NCBI GenBank assembly: GCA_964384625.1
Contig: CAYLNH010000144.1
Coordinates: forward strand, 1 to 17,523
Direction of reading: 5' to 3'
Length of the DNA stretch: 17,523 nt
Source of the DNA: CAYLNH01 sp964384625
GTDB lineage: Bacteria > Verrucomicrobiota > Lentisphaeria > JABSQK01
Shown one piece after another: positions 7,362 through 14,164 of the stretch. The notes below the pieces were generated by a model. It had not been told where the DNA came from and made no database searches. It saw nothing but the letters and a program-made list of their open reading frames with translations. Within the stretch, counting starts at the first letter, position 1; each line of letters opens with the position of its first letter. Position numbers and translations under genes: made by a program.

Positions 7362-7562
7362 CTACTCGGATCCGTCGGGTTCGTGGGCCTTGCGACCGTA
7401 GACCTTCTCGTAGGCCCGGCAATACGGGCAGATCCCGCTCTCGACGAACTTGACGACGCTGTACGCCAGGCCGCGCTGCTTCCGGCGCGCGCGACGACAC
7501 ACCGGACAGCTTGCACACCGCTTTGCCCGGGCCCGATCACGGGCGGTAATCCGGTCATTCAT
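7362..7562 (-). CDS. Small zinc-ribbon-like protein
   Basis: 66 residues, strongly basic, with cysteines at 16, 19, 22, 45 and 48. C19-P-V-C22 and C45-P-Y-C48 make a likely four-cysteine zinc ribbon with a 22-residue spacer. ATG 7562 follows GGAGG at 7570-7574 and lies 3 bp after the stop of the DUF2752 gene, so it is very probably translated as the last gene of that operon. No signal peptide or membrane segment. Function unknown; zinc binding is inferred from the cysteine pattern. The 223 bp between this gene and the TrpD-like gene (7139-7361), whose 3' ends face each other, show no clear terminator. Confidence 0.75.
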   Translation of the reverse strand: MNDRITARDRARAKRCASCPVCRRARRKQRGLAYSVVKFVESGICPYCRAYEKVYGRKAHEPDGSE

Positions 7563-7565
7563 CAG

Positions 7566-7988
7566 TCATCCTCCCGTGTGCAGCGCAATGCGGCAGACCC
7601 AGAAAAGCATGAGCGCGCCGGCTGCAAGCGGACCGACCCGCCGCCACCCGGACCACCGCAACACGCAGTTGCGGTCGGTATCCCGATTCAGCAACGGCTC
7701 CAAGGCCAACAACAGAAAGAACCCGTAGAACAGAAAGGCAAACGGATTGAGCTGCCAGGCGCCGGGGAAATCACCGTGGGCCAACGCCCGGAAAGCCCTG
7801 GTCAGTCCACATCCCGGACACGGCCAGCCGGTCATTCGATGAAACCAGCATCCCGACCCCAGAGCCCAGTGTGCCGGCCACAGCAGGCTGAGCAGAAGAA
7901 GAGCCAGGGCGGCCAGCGACAGGCCGCCCTTTATGAACGAAAATTGTCTGCCGTCAGGCGCCGGCTTCAACACGTTTCTTAAGTTCAT
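7566..7988 (-). CDS. DUF2752 family membrane protein
   Basis: 140 residues. The DUF2752 hallmark CPGCGLTRAFRALAHGDFPGAWQLNPFAFL is at about 57-86, after a first membrane helix (GLSLAALALLLLSLLW) and before two more (FLFYGFFLLLALEPLL and VGPLAAGALMLFWVCRIAL). The family is widespread in bacteria and uncharacterised. With ATG at 7988 it overlaps the end of the upstream membrane protein gene by 35 bp; GTG 7973 or TTG 7970 would shorten the overlap, and no start has a strong ribosome site. The tight packing on both sides supports an operon with the membrane protein and the zinc-ribbon protein. Confidence 0.88.
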   Translation of the reverse strand: MNLRNVLKPAPDGRQFSFIKGGLSLAALALLLLSLLWPAHWALGSGCWFHRMTGWPCPGCGLTRAFRALAHGDFPGAWQLNPFAFLFYGFFLLLALEPLLNRDTDRNCVLRWSGWRRVGPLAAGALMLFWVCRIALHTGG

Positions 7989-8385
7989 TCATCTTCAACA
8001 GGTAAATGATCATGCAGACCAGGCCGATGATGTTGACGCACGGGATCAAGGTCAGAATGCAGGTGATCCAGGCCAGCTTCTCGCCACAGTCTTCAACGTC
8101 CGTCACGCCCTTGCTGTCGAAATAGCTCTTGAACGACTTCGCCAGACCCGGCAGGACGAAAAACTGCCAGACGATGTTGACGCACGGCACGAGCATCAGC
8201 CAGACGAGGTTCGGGTTCATCGACTGGTGTTCTTCCGGCAGCGCTTTGAAGCAGTTCGACAGGAACAGAAGGATGAAGATCGCGATACCCAGGCCGACAA
8301 GAGTGAAGACCAGCTGGATGACCATGGCGATCAGTTGGCCGCCTCCACCGGACTGCTGTTGTAGGAGTGCGAGAGTCTCGAGCAT
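7954..8385 (-). CDS. Small multi-pass membrane protein with repeated PCVNI motif
   Basis: 143 residues with three hydrophobic regions: about 20-47, 59-80 and 103-132. The motif LVPCVNIVWQF (second region) recurs as LIPCVNIIGL (third), suggesting an internal duplication. LIPxVN-type turns occur in several DUF families of small membrane proteins; I cannot assign it to one. A short charged loop (KSYFDSKGVTDVEDCGEK) and a basic C-terminus (NELKKRVEAGA) lie outside the membrane. ATG 8385 is preceded by AAGGGG at a usable distance. It is the first gene of a three-gene operon with the DUF2752 and zinc-ribbon genes. Function unknown. Confidence 0.85.
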   Translation of the reverse strand: MLETLALLQQQSGGGGQLIAMVIQLVFTLVGLGIAIFILLFLSNCFKALPEEHQSMNPNLVWLMLVPCVNIVWQFFVLPGLAKSFKSYFDSKGVTDVEDCGEKLAWITCILTLIPCVNIIGLVCMIIYLLKMNELKKRVEAGA

Positions 8386-8460
8386 GTGGTTTACCCCTTT
8401 GTTGGTGTGTTCGGGTCTGTTCTTATGGTTTTACCCATTCCGTTCTGCGGTTGACGAAAG

Positions 8461-8489
8461 AACGTATGGACAATCAATGAGTTGTGCAA
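8461..8489 (-). promoter_or_regulatory. Candidate promoter of the membrane protein/DUF2752 operon
   Basis: On the minus strand TTGCAC (8489-8484) and TACGTT (8466-8461) are 17 bp apart, about 75 bp before ATG 8385. It lies in the 144-bp gap after the dUTPase gene, so the operon can be expressed independently of dut. Confidence 0.35.
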
Positions 8490-8529
8490 GGCCAAGAAGG
8501 CATACTGCCGGCAGAAATGTCGACCGGCA

Positions 8530-8958
8530 TCAGACCCCGGTCGAGCCGAAGCCGCCGGCACCGCGCCGCGTGTCCGACAGGTCATCGACTTCAATGACCT
8601 CGGCCTGTTCCACGGGTTTGATGACCATCTGCGCCACTTTCATGCCCTTCTCCACCGTGAAGCTCTGCTTGCCGTGGTTGATCAGGATGACCCCGACCTC
8701 GCCGCGGTACCCGGCGTCAATGGTTCCCGGGGTGTTGAGCACGGAAACCCGGCTTTTCAGCGCCAGTCCGCTGCGGGGCCGGACCTGCGCTTCGGTATTC
8801 GGCGGCAGTTCAATGGCGATTCCGGTTTGCACCAGAGCCGATTCGCCGGGACCAAGTTGCAGCTCACAGTTGGCAAAGAGATCCATGCCCGCGTCGCCCG
8901 GATGGGCATACTGCGGCAGAATTGCGTCGTCGGTCAGGCGTTTGATGCGGACAACCAT
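8530..8958 (-). CDS. dut: Deoxyuridine 5'-triphosphate nucleotidohydrolase (dUTPase)
   Basis: 142 residues, the normal size of a trimeric dUTPase. All five motifs are present: DAGMDL (22-27), RPRSGLA (60-66), GTIDAGYRGEVGV (from 78, with the catalytic Asp and uracil-stacking Tyr84), KGMKVAQMVI, and the flexible C-terminal RGAGGFGSTG. It hydrolyses dUTP to dUMP and pyrophosphate, keeping uracil out of DNA and supplying dTMP synthesis. AGGAG at 8968-8972 sets the ATG at 8958. It follows the DUF975-like gene by 130 bp on the same strand and may have its own promoter. Nothing about it is unusual. Confidence 0.97.
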   Translation of the reverse strand: MVVRIKRLTDDAILPQYAHPGDAGMDLFANCELQLGPGESALVQTGIAIELPPNTEAQVRPRSGLALKSRVSVLNTPGTIDAGYRGEVGVILINHGKQSFTVEKGMKVAQMVIKPVEQAEVIEVDDLSDTRRGAGGFGSTGV

Positions 8959-9088
8959 CGATTATGCTCCTGTGCGGTGTTGGATTTGTCCGGGCACTCC
9001 CCGGTGAACCGCAGGTAATGTTCCGTCAGATTACGTTACGGCAAGGGCGATCTCAGGCGGAAGTGGAGAAATCCCGCCCGCCGGCGGA

Positions 9089-9886
9089 TCAGAGCTCGGA
9101 CGCGGCGGCGGCCGGCGCGACGGCCGGCGGCATGGTTTTCGGGAAGATCTTACGGTAACTGACCGCGAAAATGCCGAGGGCAATGGGCGGCACGAAGACA
9201 AGCCCGATGTACATGCACATGCTGCCCAACATCATTGCCAGGGCAAGCAGGGAGTACACCCAGAGCAACGGCCAGAAGTTGGCGCAGCCGGCGCGCCAGG
9301 ACAGCTTGACCGCCGGCCAGGCCTCGAGATCGCGCTCGACGATCAGCGGGAACGCGAACGACGTCAGCACGTGCATCACCGCCAGGACGACCGAAAACAA
9401 AACGAAAAACGCGGCATAGCCGAAGATCACCAGGCCGACGACCGCCGGGCCGCCAAACGAACCGCCGGACGGTTCCACCGCCGCGGCAATACCGATGCCG
9501 CCGAACACCGCAAGCACCCCGATGCCGGCCGCCAACAGGCTGATGCCGAAGCCGATGCCGGTGACGATCAGGGCCGCGATCAGACTCTGATTGAAATAGT
9601 CGAAGCCCTTGAACAGCAGATTGAACTCGATCTCTTCGTCGTCATACAGCTTGAGCAGACAAAGGCTCAAGCCGCACATCATCGGCCCGTAACAGACGAT
9701 CGGGACGGAATTGATGATCATCGCCACCAGCGCCATGCCGACCAGCAGCCAATACCGCGGCCGAATCAGCGCCATGCCTTCGCGCCAGATCTCGCCGGCT
9801 TTGATCACGTTCGCCTGGTAGGACAGTGCGTTGCGTTCCGACATCAAATCATCCAGGGATTGGTTCTGCCCCATACGATGCGGCAT
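9089..9886 (-). CDS. DUF975-like multi-pass inner-membrane protein
   Basis: Up to 265 residues. After a polar N-terminus there are about six hydrophobic stretches. The pattern YGPMMCGLSLCLLKLYDDEEIEFNLLFKGFD (a GP turn, then an acidic loop, then an LF.GF segment) and the later TSFAFPLIVERDLEAWPAVKLSW are typical of the DUF975 / YciC-like superfamily of membrane proteins of unknown function. The tail is Ala/Pro-rich. Starts at 9886, 9874 and 9844 are all possible; none has a strong ribosome site. A dispersed repeat element begins only about 35 bp upstream of 9886, which could affect its expression. Family assignment is by pattern only. Confidence 0.82.
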   Translation of the reverse strand: MPHRMGQNQSLDDLMSERNALSYQANVIKAGEIWREGMALIRPRYWLLVGMALVAMIINSVPIVCYGPMMCGLSLCLLKLYDDEEIEFNLLFKGFDYFNQSLIAALIVTGIGFGISLLAAGIGVLAVFGGIGIAAAVEPSGGSFGGPAVVGLVIFGYAAFFVLFSVVLAVMHVLTSFAFPLIVERDLEAWPAVKLSWRAGCANFWPLLWVYSLLALAMMLGSMCMYIGLVFVPPIALGIFAVSYRKIFPKTMPPAVAPAAAASEL

Positions 9887-9921
9887 TTCACCGGCAATTG
9901 CAACAGCTGCGGGGCCGCAAG

Positions 9922-10195
9922 GTAAGCCCTCGTCTGCTGCCCTCTACATTCGTCGTTGAGATCCCGCACCCTCTTGAGCGCCGAAGCCTCGGCGTAGGAG
10001 CTTGCGGTGCGGAGTTTCAGGATCGGCCACCTACATATAATAGTGTCCCACCCACCCCTTCTCCGGCCATCCCCCAGGATCACTGGATGATGGCCGGAGA
10101 AGGGGTGGGCGCCGCGCAGTTGCAGGTGACCGATCCCCAGGTACCGCAGGGCAAGCCGTGCGGGATGCAAAGAAGGGCAGTAATCGAGGGCTTAC
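9922..10195. mobile_element. MITE-like inverted-repeat element, 274 bp
   Basis: The ends are GTAAGCCCTCG (9922-9932) and its exact reverse complement (10185-10195). The similarity continues inward: CTGCCCT at 9937-9943 and again inverted at 10174-10180, a CCCGCAC block in both arms, and a 34-bp arm motif at 10001-10034 (minus sense) matched by 10122-10155 (plus sense, 23 of 34). The centre is a perfect 21-bp palindrome. Immediately outside both ends is the same 8-mer GCCGCAAG (9914-9921 and 10196-10203), as expected of a target-site duplication. No ORF inside encodes a transposase, so it would be non-autonomous. Caution: CCGCAAG also ends the related arm motif at 4680-4713. Confidence 0.6.
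10051..10109. repeat. Perfect 21-bp inverted repeat (central hairpin)
   Basis: 10051-10071 and 10089-10109 are exact reverse complements (CCCACCCCTTCTCCGG and so on), with a 17-base loop that itself holds CCAG/CTGG. No T-tract follows on either strand and it does not lie after a gene, so it is not a typical terminator. It forms the core of the repeat element at 9922-10195. Confidence 0.9.
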
Positions 10196-10203
10196 GCCGC
10201 AAG

Positions 10204-10671
10204 GGCACATGTCAGTTCTGCAGGTGTCTGCTGCCGACAATCGGTTCGACCAGACGCCCCCCGGTGGTTTATCCGCCTGGTGAAGGAACTCATTCACGGG
10301 ACCGCCTTCCGCTTCTTCCCGCATTTCGGGCGCCGGAAGGGAACCGTTACGCTTAGCCTCTCGAGTGCCGTCCTGAGGCCCAAAGGGCCGGCAAGCGACC
10401 CGGGATCTTGAAGATCGACAACAACAGACGCCGACAAGCCCACCGATGGCTGGACCGCCAACGGATCTCGCGCTCTTGTGCGAGTCCTGCTGTGGTGCGA
10501 GGGAATGACCAACAGAGCTGGTATCCGCCCGCACCGCAAGCACAAGCCCGCCGCCGCCATCCAAGGCAATGACCAACAGAACTGATCAGCGCCGACCCCG
10601 GGCAAGTTCCGGTTGTCATGGCAGCAAGGGGCGCTATTCTTCTGTAACCCGATCCAAACAGAGGACCTCCC
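10204..10671. other. Non-coding region upstream of the secreted protein gene
   Basis: Together with the repeat element this completes a 785-bp gap between divergent genes. A GC-rich frame is open on the minus strand but shows no family resemblance or convincing start. Visible structure is a 17-bp direct repeat, AATGACCAACAGAGCTG at 10504-10520 and with one change at 10568-10584 (64-bp period), and the candidate promoter at 10613-10640. Confidence 0.6.
10613..10640 (+). promoter_or_regulatory. Candidate sigma70-type promoter of the secreted protein gene
   Basis: TTGTCA (10613-10618) and TATTCT (10635-10640) are 16 bp apart, about 30 bp before the ATG at 10672. The 17-bp direct repeats end 28 bp upstream of the -35 box. 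Confidence 0.45.
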
Positions 10672-11610
10672 ATGCTGTACCGCCTGATTGTCGTCTGCTG
10701 TTGTCTGGCCCTGCCGGGATGGACCGCCGACAAACCAAAAAAATCCGTCCTCAAGACCAAATACGGCGATCTGCAGATTTTCCCCGTGGACAACGCCTGG
10801 AATCGGGATATCTCCAGACACAAGGTCCATCCGAATTCAGCCAACTTCATCAAATCGATCGGCGCCGACAAACCGCTGCATCCGGATTTCGGCACGACCT
10901 GGAAGGGCGCTCCCAACGGCATCCCTTTCGTTGTTGTGCCCCGGGATCAGAAGCGGGTCAAGGTCACCTTCCGGTATGCCGACGAGAGCGATAAGGGGCC
11001 GTACCCGATCCCGCCGGACGCGCCAATTGAAGGAGGCCCCGACAGCAAGGGCGACCGCCATGTGATTGCCGTCGATTTCCACCGCAAGAAGCTCTATGAG
11101 CTCTTTGCCGCCTACCCCCAAAAAGACGGCAGTTGGAAGGCCGGCTCCGGCGCGATCTTCGACCTGACCTCGAACAAATTGCGGCCGCGCGGCTGGACGT
11201 CGGCGGACGCTGCCGGCCTGCCCGTGTTTGCCGGACTCGTGCGCTACGACGAAGTAATGGAGCAAAAGGAAATCCGGCACGCGTTGCGCTTCACGGTGCG
11301 CCGGTCGCAGCGCGGCTACATCCCGCCCGCCACCCATTTCGCCAGCCGGCATCGGGACCGGAATCTGCCGCCCATGGGATTGCGCCTGCGGCTCAAAGCC
11401 GACTACGATCTGTCACAAGCGCCGCCGGCCGCCAAGGTCATCCTGACCGCGCTGAAGACGTATGGGATGATCGTCGCCGACAACGGCGGCGACTGGTTTA
11501 TCTCGGGCGCGCCGCACCCCAAATGGGATGTCGACGACCTGCGCTGGATCAAACGCGTCAAGGGCCGGGACTTCGACGTCGTCCACACCGGGAAGATCAT
11601 CACCCGGTAA
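10672..11610 (+). CDS. Secreted protein of unknown function
   Basis: 312 residues. A signal peptide (MLYRLIVVCCCLALPGWTA) precedes the mature protein, so it acts outside the cytoplasm. Conserved-looking blocks in order: FPVDNAWNRDIS, LHPDFGTTW, GIPFVVVP, YADESDKGPYPIP, GDRHVIAVD, LYELFAAYP, GSGAIFDLTSNKLRPRGWTSADAAGLPVFAGLVRYDEV, HALRFTV, PPMGLRLRLKA, and YGMIVADNGGDWFISGAPH near the end. I recall this block pattern from a family of exported bacterial proteins that has no established activity, and I assign none. GAGGA at 10661-10665 supports the start. It is monocistronic and its stop is 13 bp from the stop of the convergent coiled-coil gene. Confidence 0.9.
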   Translation: MLYRLIVVCCCLALPGWTADKPKKSVLKTKYGDLQIFPVDNAWNRDISRHKVHPNSANFIKSIGADKPLHPDFGTTWKGAPNGIPFVVVPRDQKRVKVTFRYADESDKGPYPIPPDAPIEGGPDSKGDRHVIAVDFHRKKLYELFAAYPQKDGSWKAGSGAIFDLTSNKLRPRGWTSADAAGLPVFAGLVRYDEVMEQKEIRHALRFTVRRSQRGYIPPATHFASRHRDRNLPPMGLRLRLKADYDLSQAPPAAKVILTALKTYGMIVADNGGDWFISGAPHPKWDVDDLRWIKRVKGRDFDVVHTGKIITR

Positions 11611-11623
11611 GATCAATCCGGCT

Positions 11624-12313
11624 TCAGAAGTCCAGATCTTCGAGTTCGCCCGTCAATTCGAGGAATTTCTTCTCGATGATCTGTTTCCGGTACTTCTCTT
11701 TTCTGGCGATCAACCGCGTGAGCTCATGGACTTCTTTGGTCATCCACTTCAGTTCCTCTTTCTGCGCGGCCATTTTCAGATCGAACAACTTGTCCAGTTC
11801 GGCCCGCAGTTCCTTCTCCAACGCCGCGATGGCGGCTTTGTTCTTCGCTTCGCCGGCCGCTTTCAGAGCGCGGATCTTCAACGTAGCACAAATGCAGCGG
11901 TACTCGCTCTTGCCGACGTTCAGCATCCTGTGCGCATGGTCCGGCTCCTCCGCCGCCAGTTCGTTGTAGTCAACAAAGTTGTCGATCATCTTTTTGATGA
12001 CCTCGAGCAGCCATTCCGCCTGCTCCACGCGCTGCTCCATCTCGTCGTCGTCATCGTCACCTTCCTCGAGCAGATCCATCATGTTCTCCGGGATCTGCTT
12101 TTCCAGCAGGCCGATCAACTCGGGGATGTGCTTCTTGTAAAAGCCGATAAACCGGTTGATCTCGAACTGCTCGTCCTCAACGACCTGCTGCACAACGCTG
12201 ATGAGCTTTTTCGGGACGGGCACGGGCTTCACAATACGGGCCGGTTTGCGCTCCCGGGCCGCAGCAGTCAGGCACACAGCCAGACTCGCGACGATCGTGA
12301 GACAGGTTCTCAT
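11624..12313 (-). CDS. Exported coiled-coil protein, function unknown
   Basis: 229 residues from ATG 12313, chosen because GGAGGA at 12323-12328 is well spaced and a signal peptide (MRTCLTIVASLAVCLTAAA) follows directly; the frame continues further upstream but that part is not protein-like. The mature protein is almost all helix: an acidic stretch EEGDDDDDEMEQ near 90-101 interrupts a Leu/Glu/Lys-rich sequence with heptad character, including IAALEKELRAELDKLFDLK and a basic C-terminal part. No enzyme motif is seen. It may be a periplasmic or surface structural protein. It is convergent with the secreted protein gene. Upstream, 12314-12522 holds only an 8-bp hairpin (12353-12378). Confidence 0.82.
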   Translation of the reverse strand: MRTCLTIVASLAVCLTAAARERKPARIVKPVPVPKKLISVVQQVVEDEQFEINRFIGFYKKHIPELIGLLEKQIPENMMDLLEEGDDDDDEMEQRVEQAEWLLEVIKKMIDNFVDYNELAAEEPDHAHRMLNVGKSEYRCICATLKIRALKAAGEAKNKAAIAALEKELRAELDKLFDLKMAAQKEELKWMTKEVHELTRLIARKEKYRKQIIEKKFLELTGELEDLDF

Positions 12314-12522
12314 GTCTGGTCTTCCTCCATGTCCAAGCGCGTTCTCAGTTGTACCTGCTCGTTCCCGACAGAGCAGGTCATCGTATACCGCAAACAGGTA
12401 AGCGCAGCCGCCGGGCAGTTGGTCTTCGGCCGGCATCACGAAACGGTGGATCCAGGCCGGTACGAAACAGATCTGGAGCCGGCCGACCGCGGCAATGTCC
12501 CGATCCGGCCAGGTTTCCGGGA

Positions 12523-13014
12523 TCAGCCCAACTGGCTCAACTTCTCGGTGATCAAGCGGACGTGGCTGATCTCTTCCCGGACAATGGCGTCGATCTTCTC
12601 GCCCACGATGTCATTGGGAACCACCATGTCGAGGGACGTATAGAATACGACCGCATCCTTCTCGCGGCCCAAGGCGAACTCCAGAATCTCGCGAATCGAA
12701 CTGCTGTCTTCGGCGACCTTCGCAATGTCCCATTCCGACGTGAACACCTGGCCGTCCGCAACCGTCTGCAGGTATTTCTCGACTTCCCCGTACGGATCCC
12801 AACTGAAGCTGTCTTCATTGAGGTCTTTGAGCTCGCCATGGAGTTCACTGAAGATCCGGATGTGCGACTGCTCCCAGTCGGCCAGTTCCGTCAACAGCTT
12901 CCTGGCACTGGCGTCGGTGGCCAGTTCGGCGGCGCGGCGGTAGAACTTTTCGCCGTTCTTCTCGATGTCGACGGCGATGGTGAACACTTCATCAGCATTG
13001 AATTTTGCAGGCAT
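12523..13014 (-). CDS. Rubrerythrin-like ferritin-family diiron protein without rubredoxin domain
   Basis: 163 residues forming one four-helix ferritin-like domain. The two halves each carry the diiron signature: E18 (EKNGEKFY) with E48-x-x-H51 (WEQSH), and E118 (EKDAVVFY) with E148-x-x-H151 (EEISH). No cysteine is present, so the rubredoxin Fe-S domain of classical rubrerythrin is missing and electrons must come from another protein. Such proteins reduce peroxide or handle iron in anaerobes. GAGG about 9 bases before ATG 13014 supports the start. It is 40 bp downstream of the second metal permease on the same strand, so it is probably the last gene of the metal-uptake operon, coupling manganese or iron supply to peroxide defence. 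Confidence 0.9.
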   Translation of the reverse strand: MPAKFNADEVFTIAVDIEKNGEKFYRRAAELATDASARKLLTELADWEQSHIRIFSELHGELKDLNEDSFSWDPYGEVEKYLQTVADGQVFTSEWDIAKVAEDSSSIREILEFALGREKDAVVFYTSLDMVVPNDIVGEKIDAIVREEISHVRLITEKLSQLG

Positions 13015-13054
13015 AGTCGTAGACCTCAGCTTCGAATTCCGGTAATCATGGAAA

Positions 13055-14164
13055 TCAGTAGTACGCCTCCATCACGCGGACCGCTTCCTCTCTGCCGTCC
13101 GGCGTCAGATGCAGGAGACCGTTGTCGTTCTCGACGAAGTTCCGGCTGTCGGCACGCCGCACCACGCCCTGGGCAAAAGGCGTTGACCAGGAAATATGGC
13201 GCGACAGATGTTCGACGCGGTTCTCTGCCTTTTCTTCAGGACCTCCTTCATGGTGGTACAGGTGGACCAACAGCATGCGCACGGCAAACTGCCACTTCTG
13301 CCGGCGGCGGCGCAGAATGAGCGCCAGCATGCCGCGCTGCGGCGCGAAAATGAAGGTCAGGAAGAAGAGCACGCCGGTCATGGACGCCATCGCCCCGCCG
13401 ATCGACGAGTCCAGCCAGACCGCAGCCCAGTAGCCGCCAATGGCGCTGGCGATGCCGATCGCCACACTGAGCGGAATCATGATCGCCAGGCGGTCGGTGA
13501 TCAGATAGGCCGCCGCCGCCGGCGCGATCATCAGCGCCACCACCAGAATCGAGCCGACACTGTTGAAGGCGCCCACAATCGTGACGCTGGTGCAGAGCAT
13601 CAGCGCATAGTGCAGCAGGACCGGCGAGAACCCCAGGGCGGCGGCCAGGCCCGGATCGAACGTGGCCAGCTTCAGCTCCTTGTAGAACAGCAGCAGCAAC
13701 ACCAGGTTCACGATCAGGATCACCGCCATGGTCGGCAACGAGGAGGGCACCGAAAAATCGCCGATGTTCATCCGGTCCAGAGGGGCATAGGCCAATTCGC
13801 CGGTCAAGACGGCGTCCGTGTCCAGGTGGACGTCACCGGCGAACTTCGTTACCAGGATGACGCCGACGGCAAACAGGACGGGAAAGACCGAGCCGATGGC
13901 CGCGTCGCTCTTCACCAGGCGACTGCGCTCCAGCAGTTCCGTCAGGCTCACCGTAACCACCCCCATAAGCACGGCGCCGACGATCAGCAACGGCGAGTCC
14001 AGGCTATGCACCAGGAAGAACATGATCACGATGCCCGGCAGTACGGCATGGCTGATGGCGTCGCTCATCAGCGACATGCGCCGCATGACCAGGAAGACGC
14101 CGGGCAAGGCGCAGGCGGCCGCGACCACCGCCGCCAGGATTTGAATCTCCACGGCCGAACTCAT
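13055..14164 (-). CDS. TroD/YtgD-type metal ABC permease with C-terminal winged-helix-like extension
   Basis: 369 residues. Residues 1 to about 273 form the usual eight-helix metal permease of the ABC-3 family (RRMSLMSDAISHAVLPGI, and GSILVVALMIAPAAAAYL in the substrate path). After APQRGML the protein continues about 95 residues: a basic segment (LRRRRQK), a helix (VRMLLVHLYHH), then a helix-turn-helix-like part and a wing ending NGLLHLTPDGREEAVRVM. This resembles the N-terminal DNA-binding half of DtxR/MntR regulators, but is more degenerate than in the partner permease. No metal-binding dimerisation domain follows. Its ATG overlaps the end of the first permease by 4 bp (ATGA), so translation is coupled. 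Substrate probably Mn, Zn or Fe. Confidence 0.93.
   Translation of the reverse strand: MSSAVEIQILAAVVAAACALPGVFLVMRRMSLMSDAISHAVLPGIVIMFFLVHSLDSPLLIVGAVLMGVVTVSLTELLERSRLVKSDAAIGSVFPVLFAVGVILVTKFAGDVHLDTDAVLTGELAYAPLDRMNIGDFSVPSSLPTMAVILIVNLVLLLLFYKELKLATFDPGLAAALGFSPVLLHYALMLCTSVTIVGAFNSVGSILVVALMIAPAAAAYLITDRLAIMIPLSVAIGIASAIGGYWAAVWLDSSIGGAMASMTGVLFFLTFIFAPQRGMLALILRRRRQKWQFAVRMLLVHLYHHEGGPEEKAENRVEHLSRHISWSTPFAQGVVRRADSRNFVENDNGLLHLTPDGREEAVRVMEAYY

Noticed and set aside
10051..10109. Rho-independent terminator
   Set aside because: It lies between divergent genes and has no T-run on either side.
10031..10576. A 181-codon minus-strand frame in the non-coding region before the secreted gene
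   Set aside because: It includes the repeat arm and half of the 21-bp palindrome, and its composition is not protein-like.
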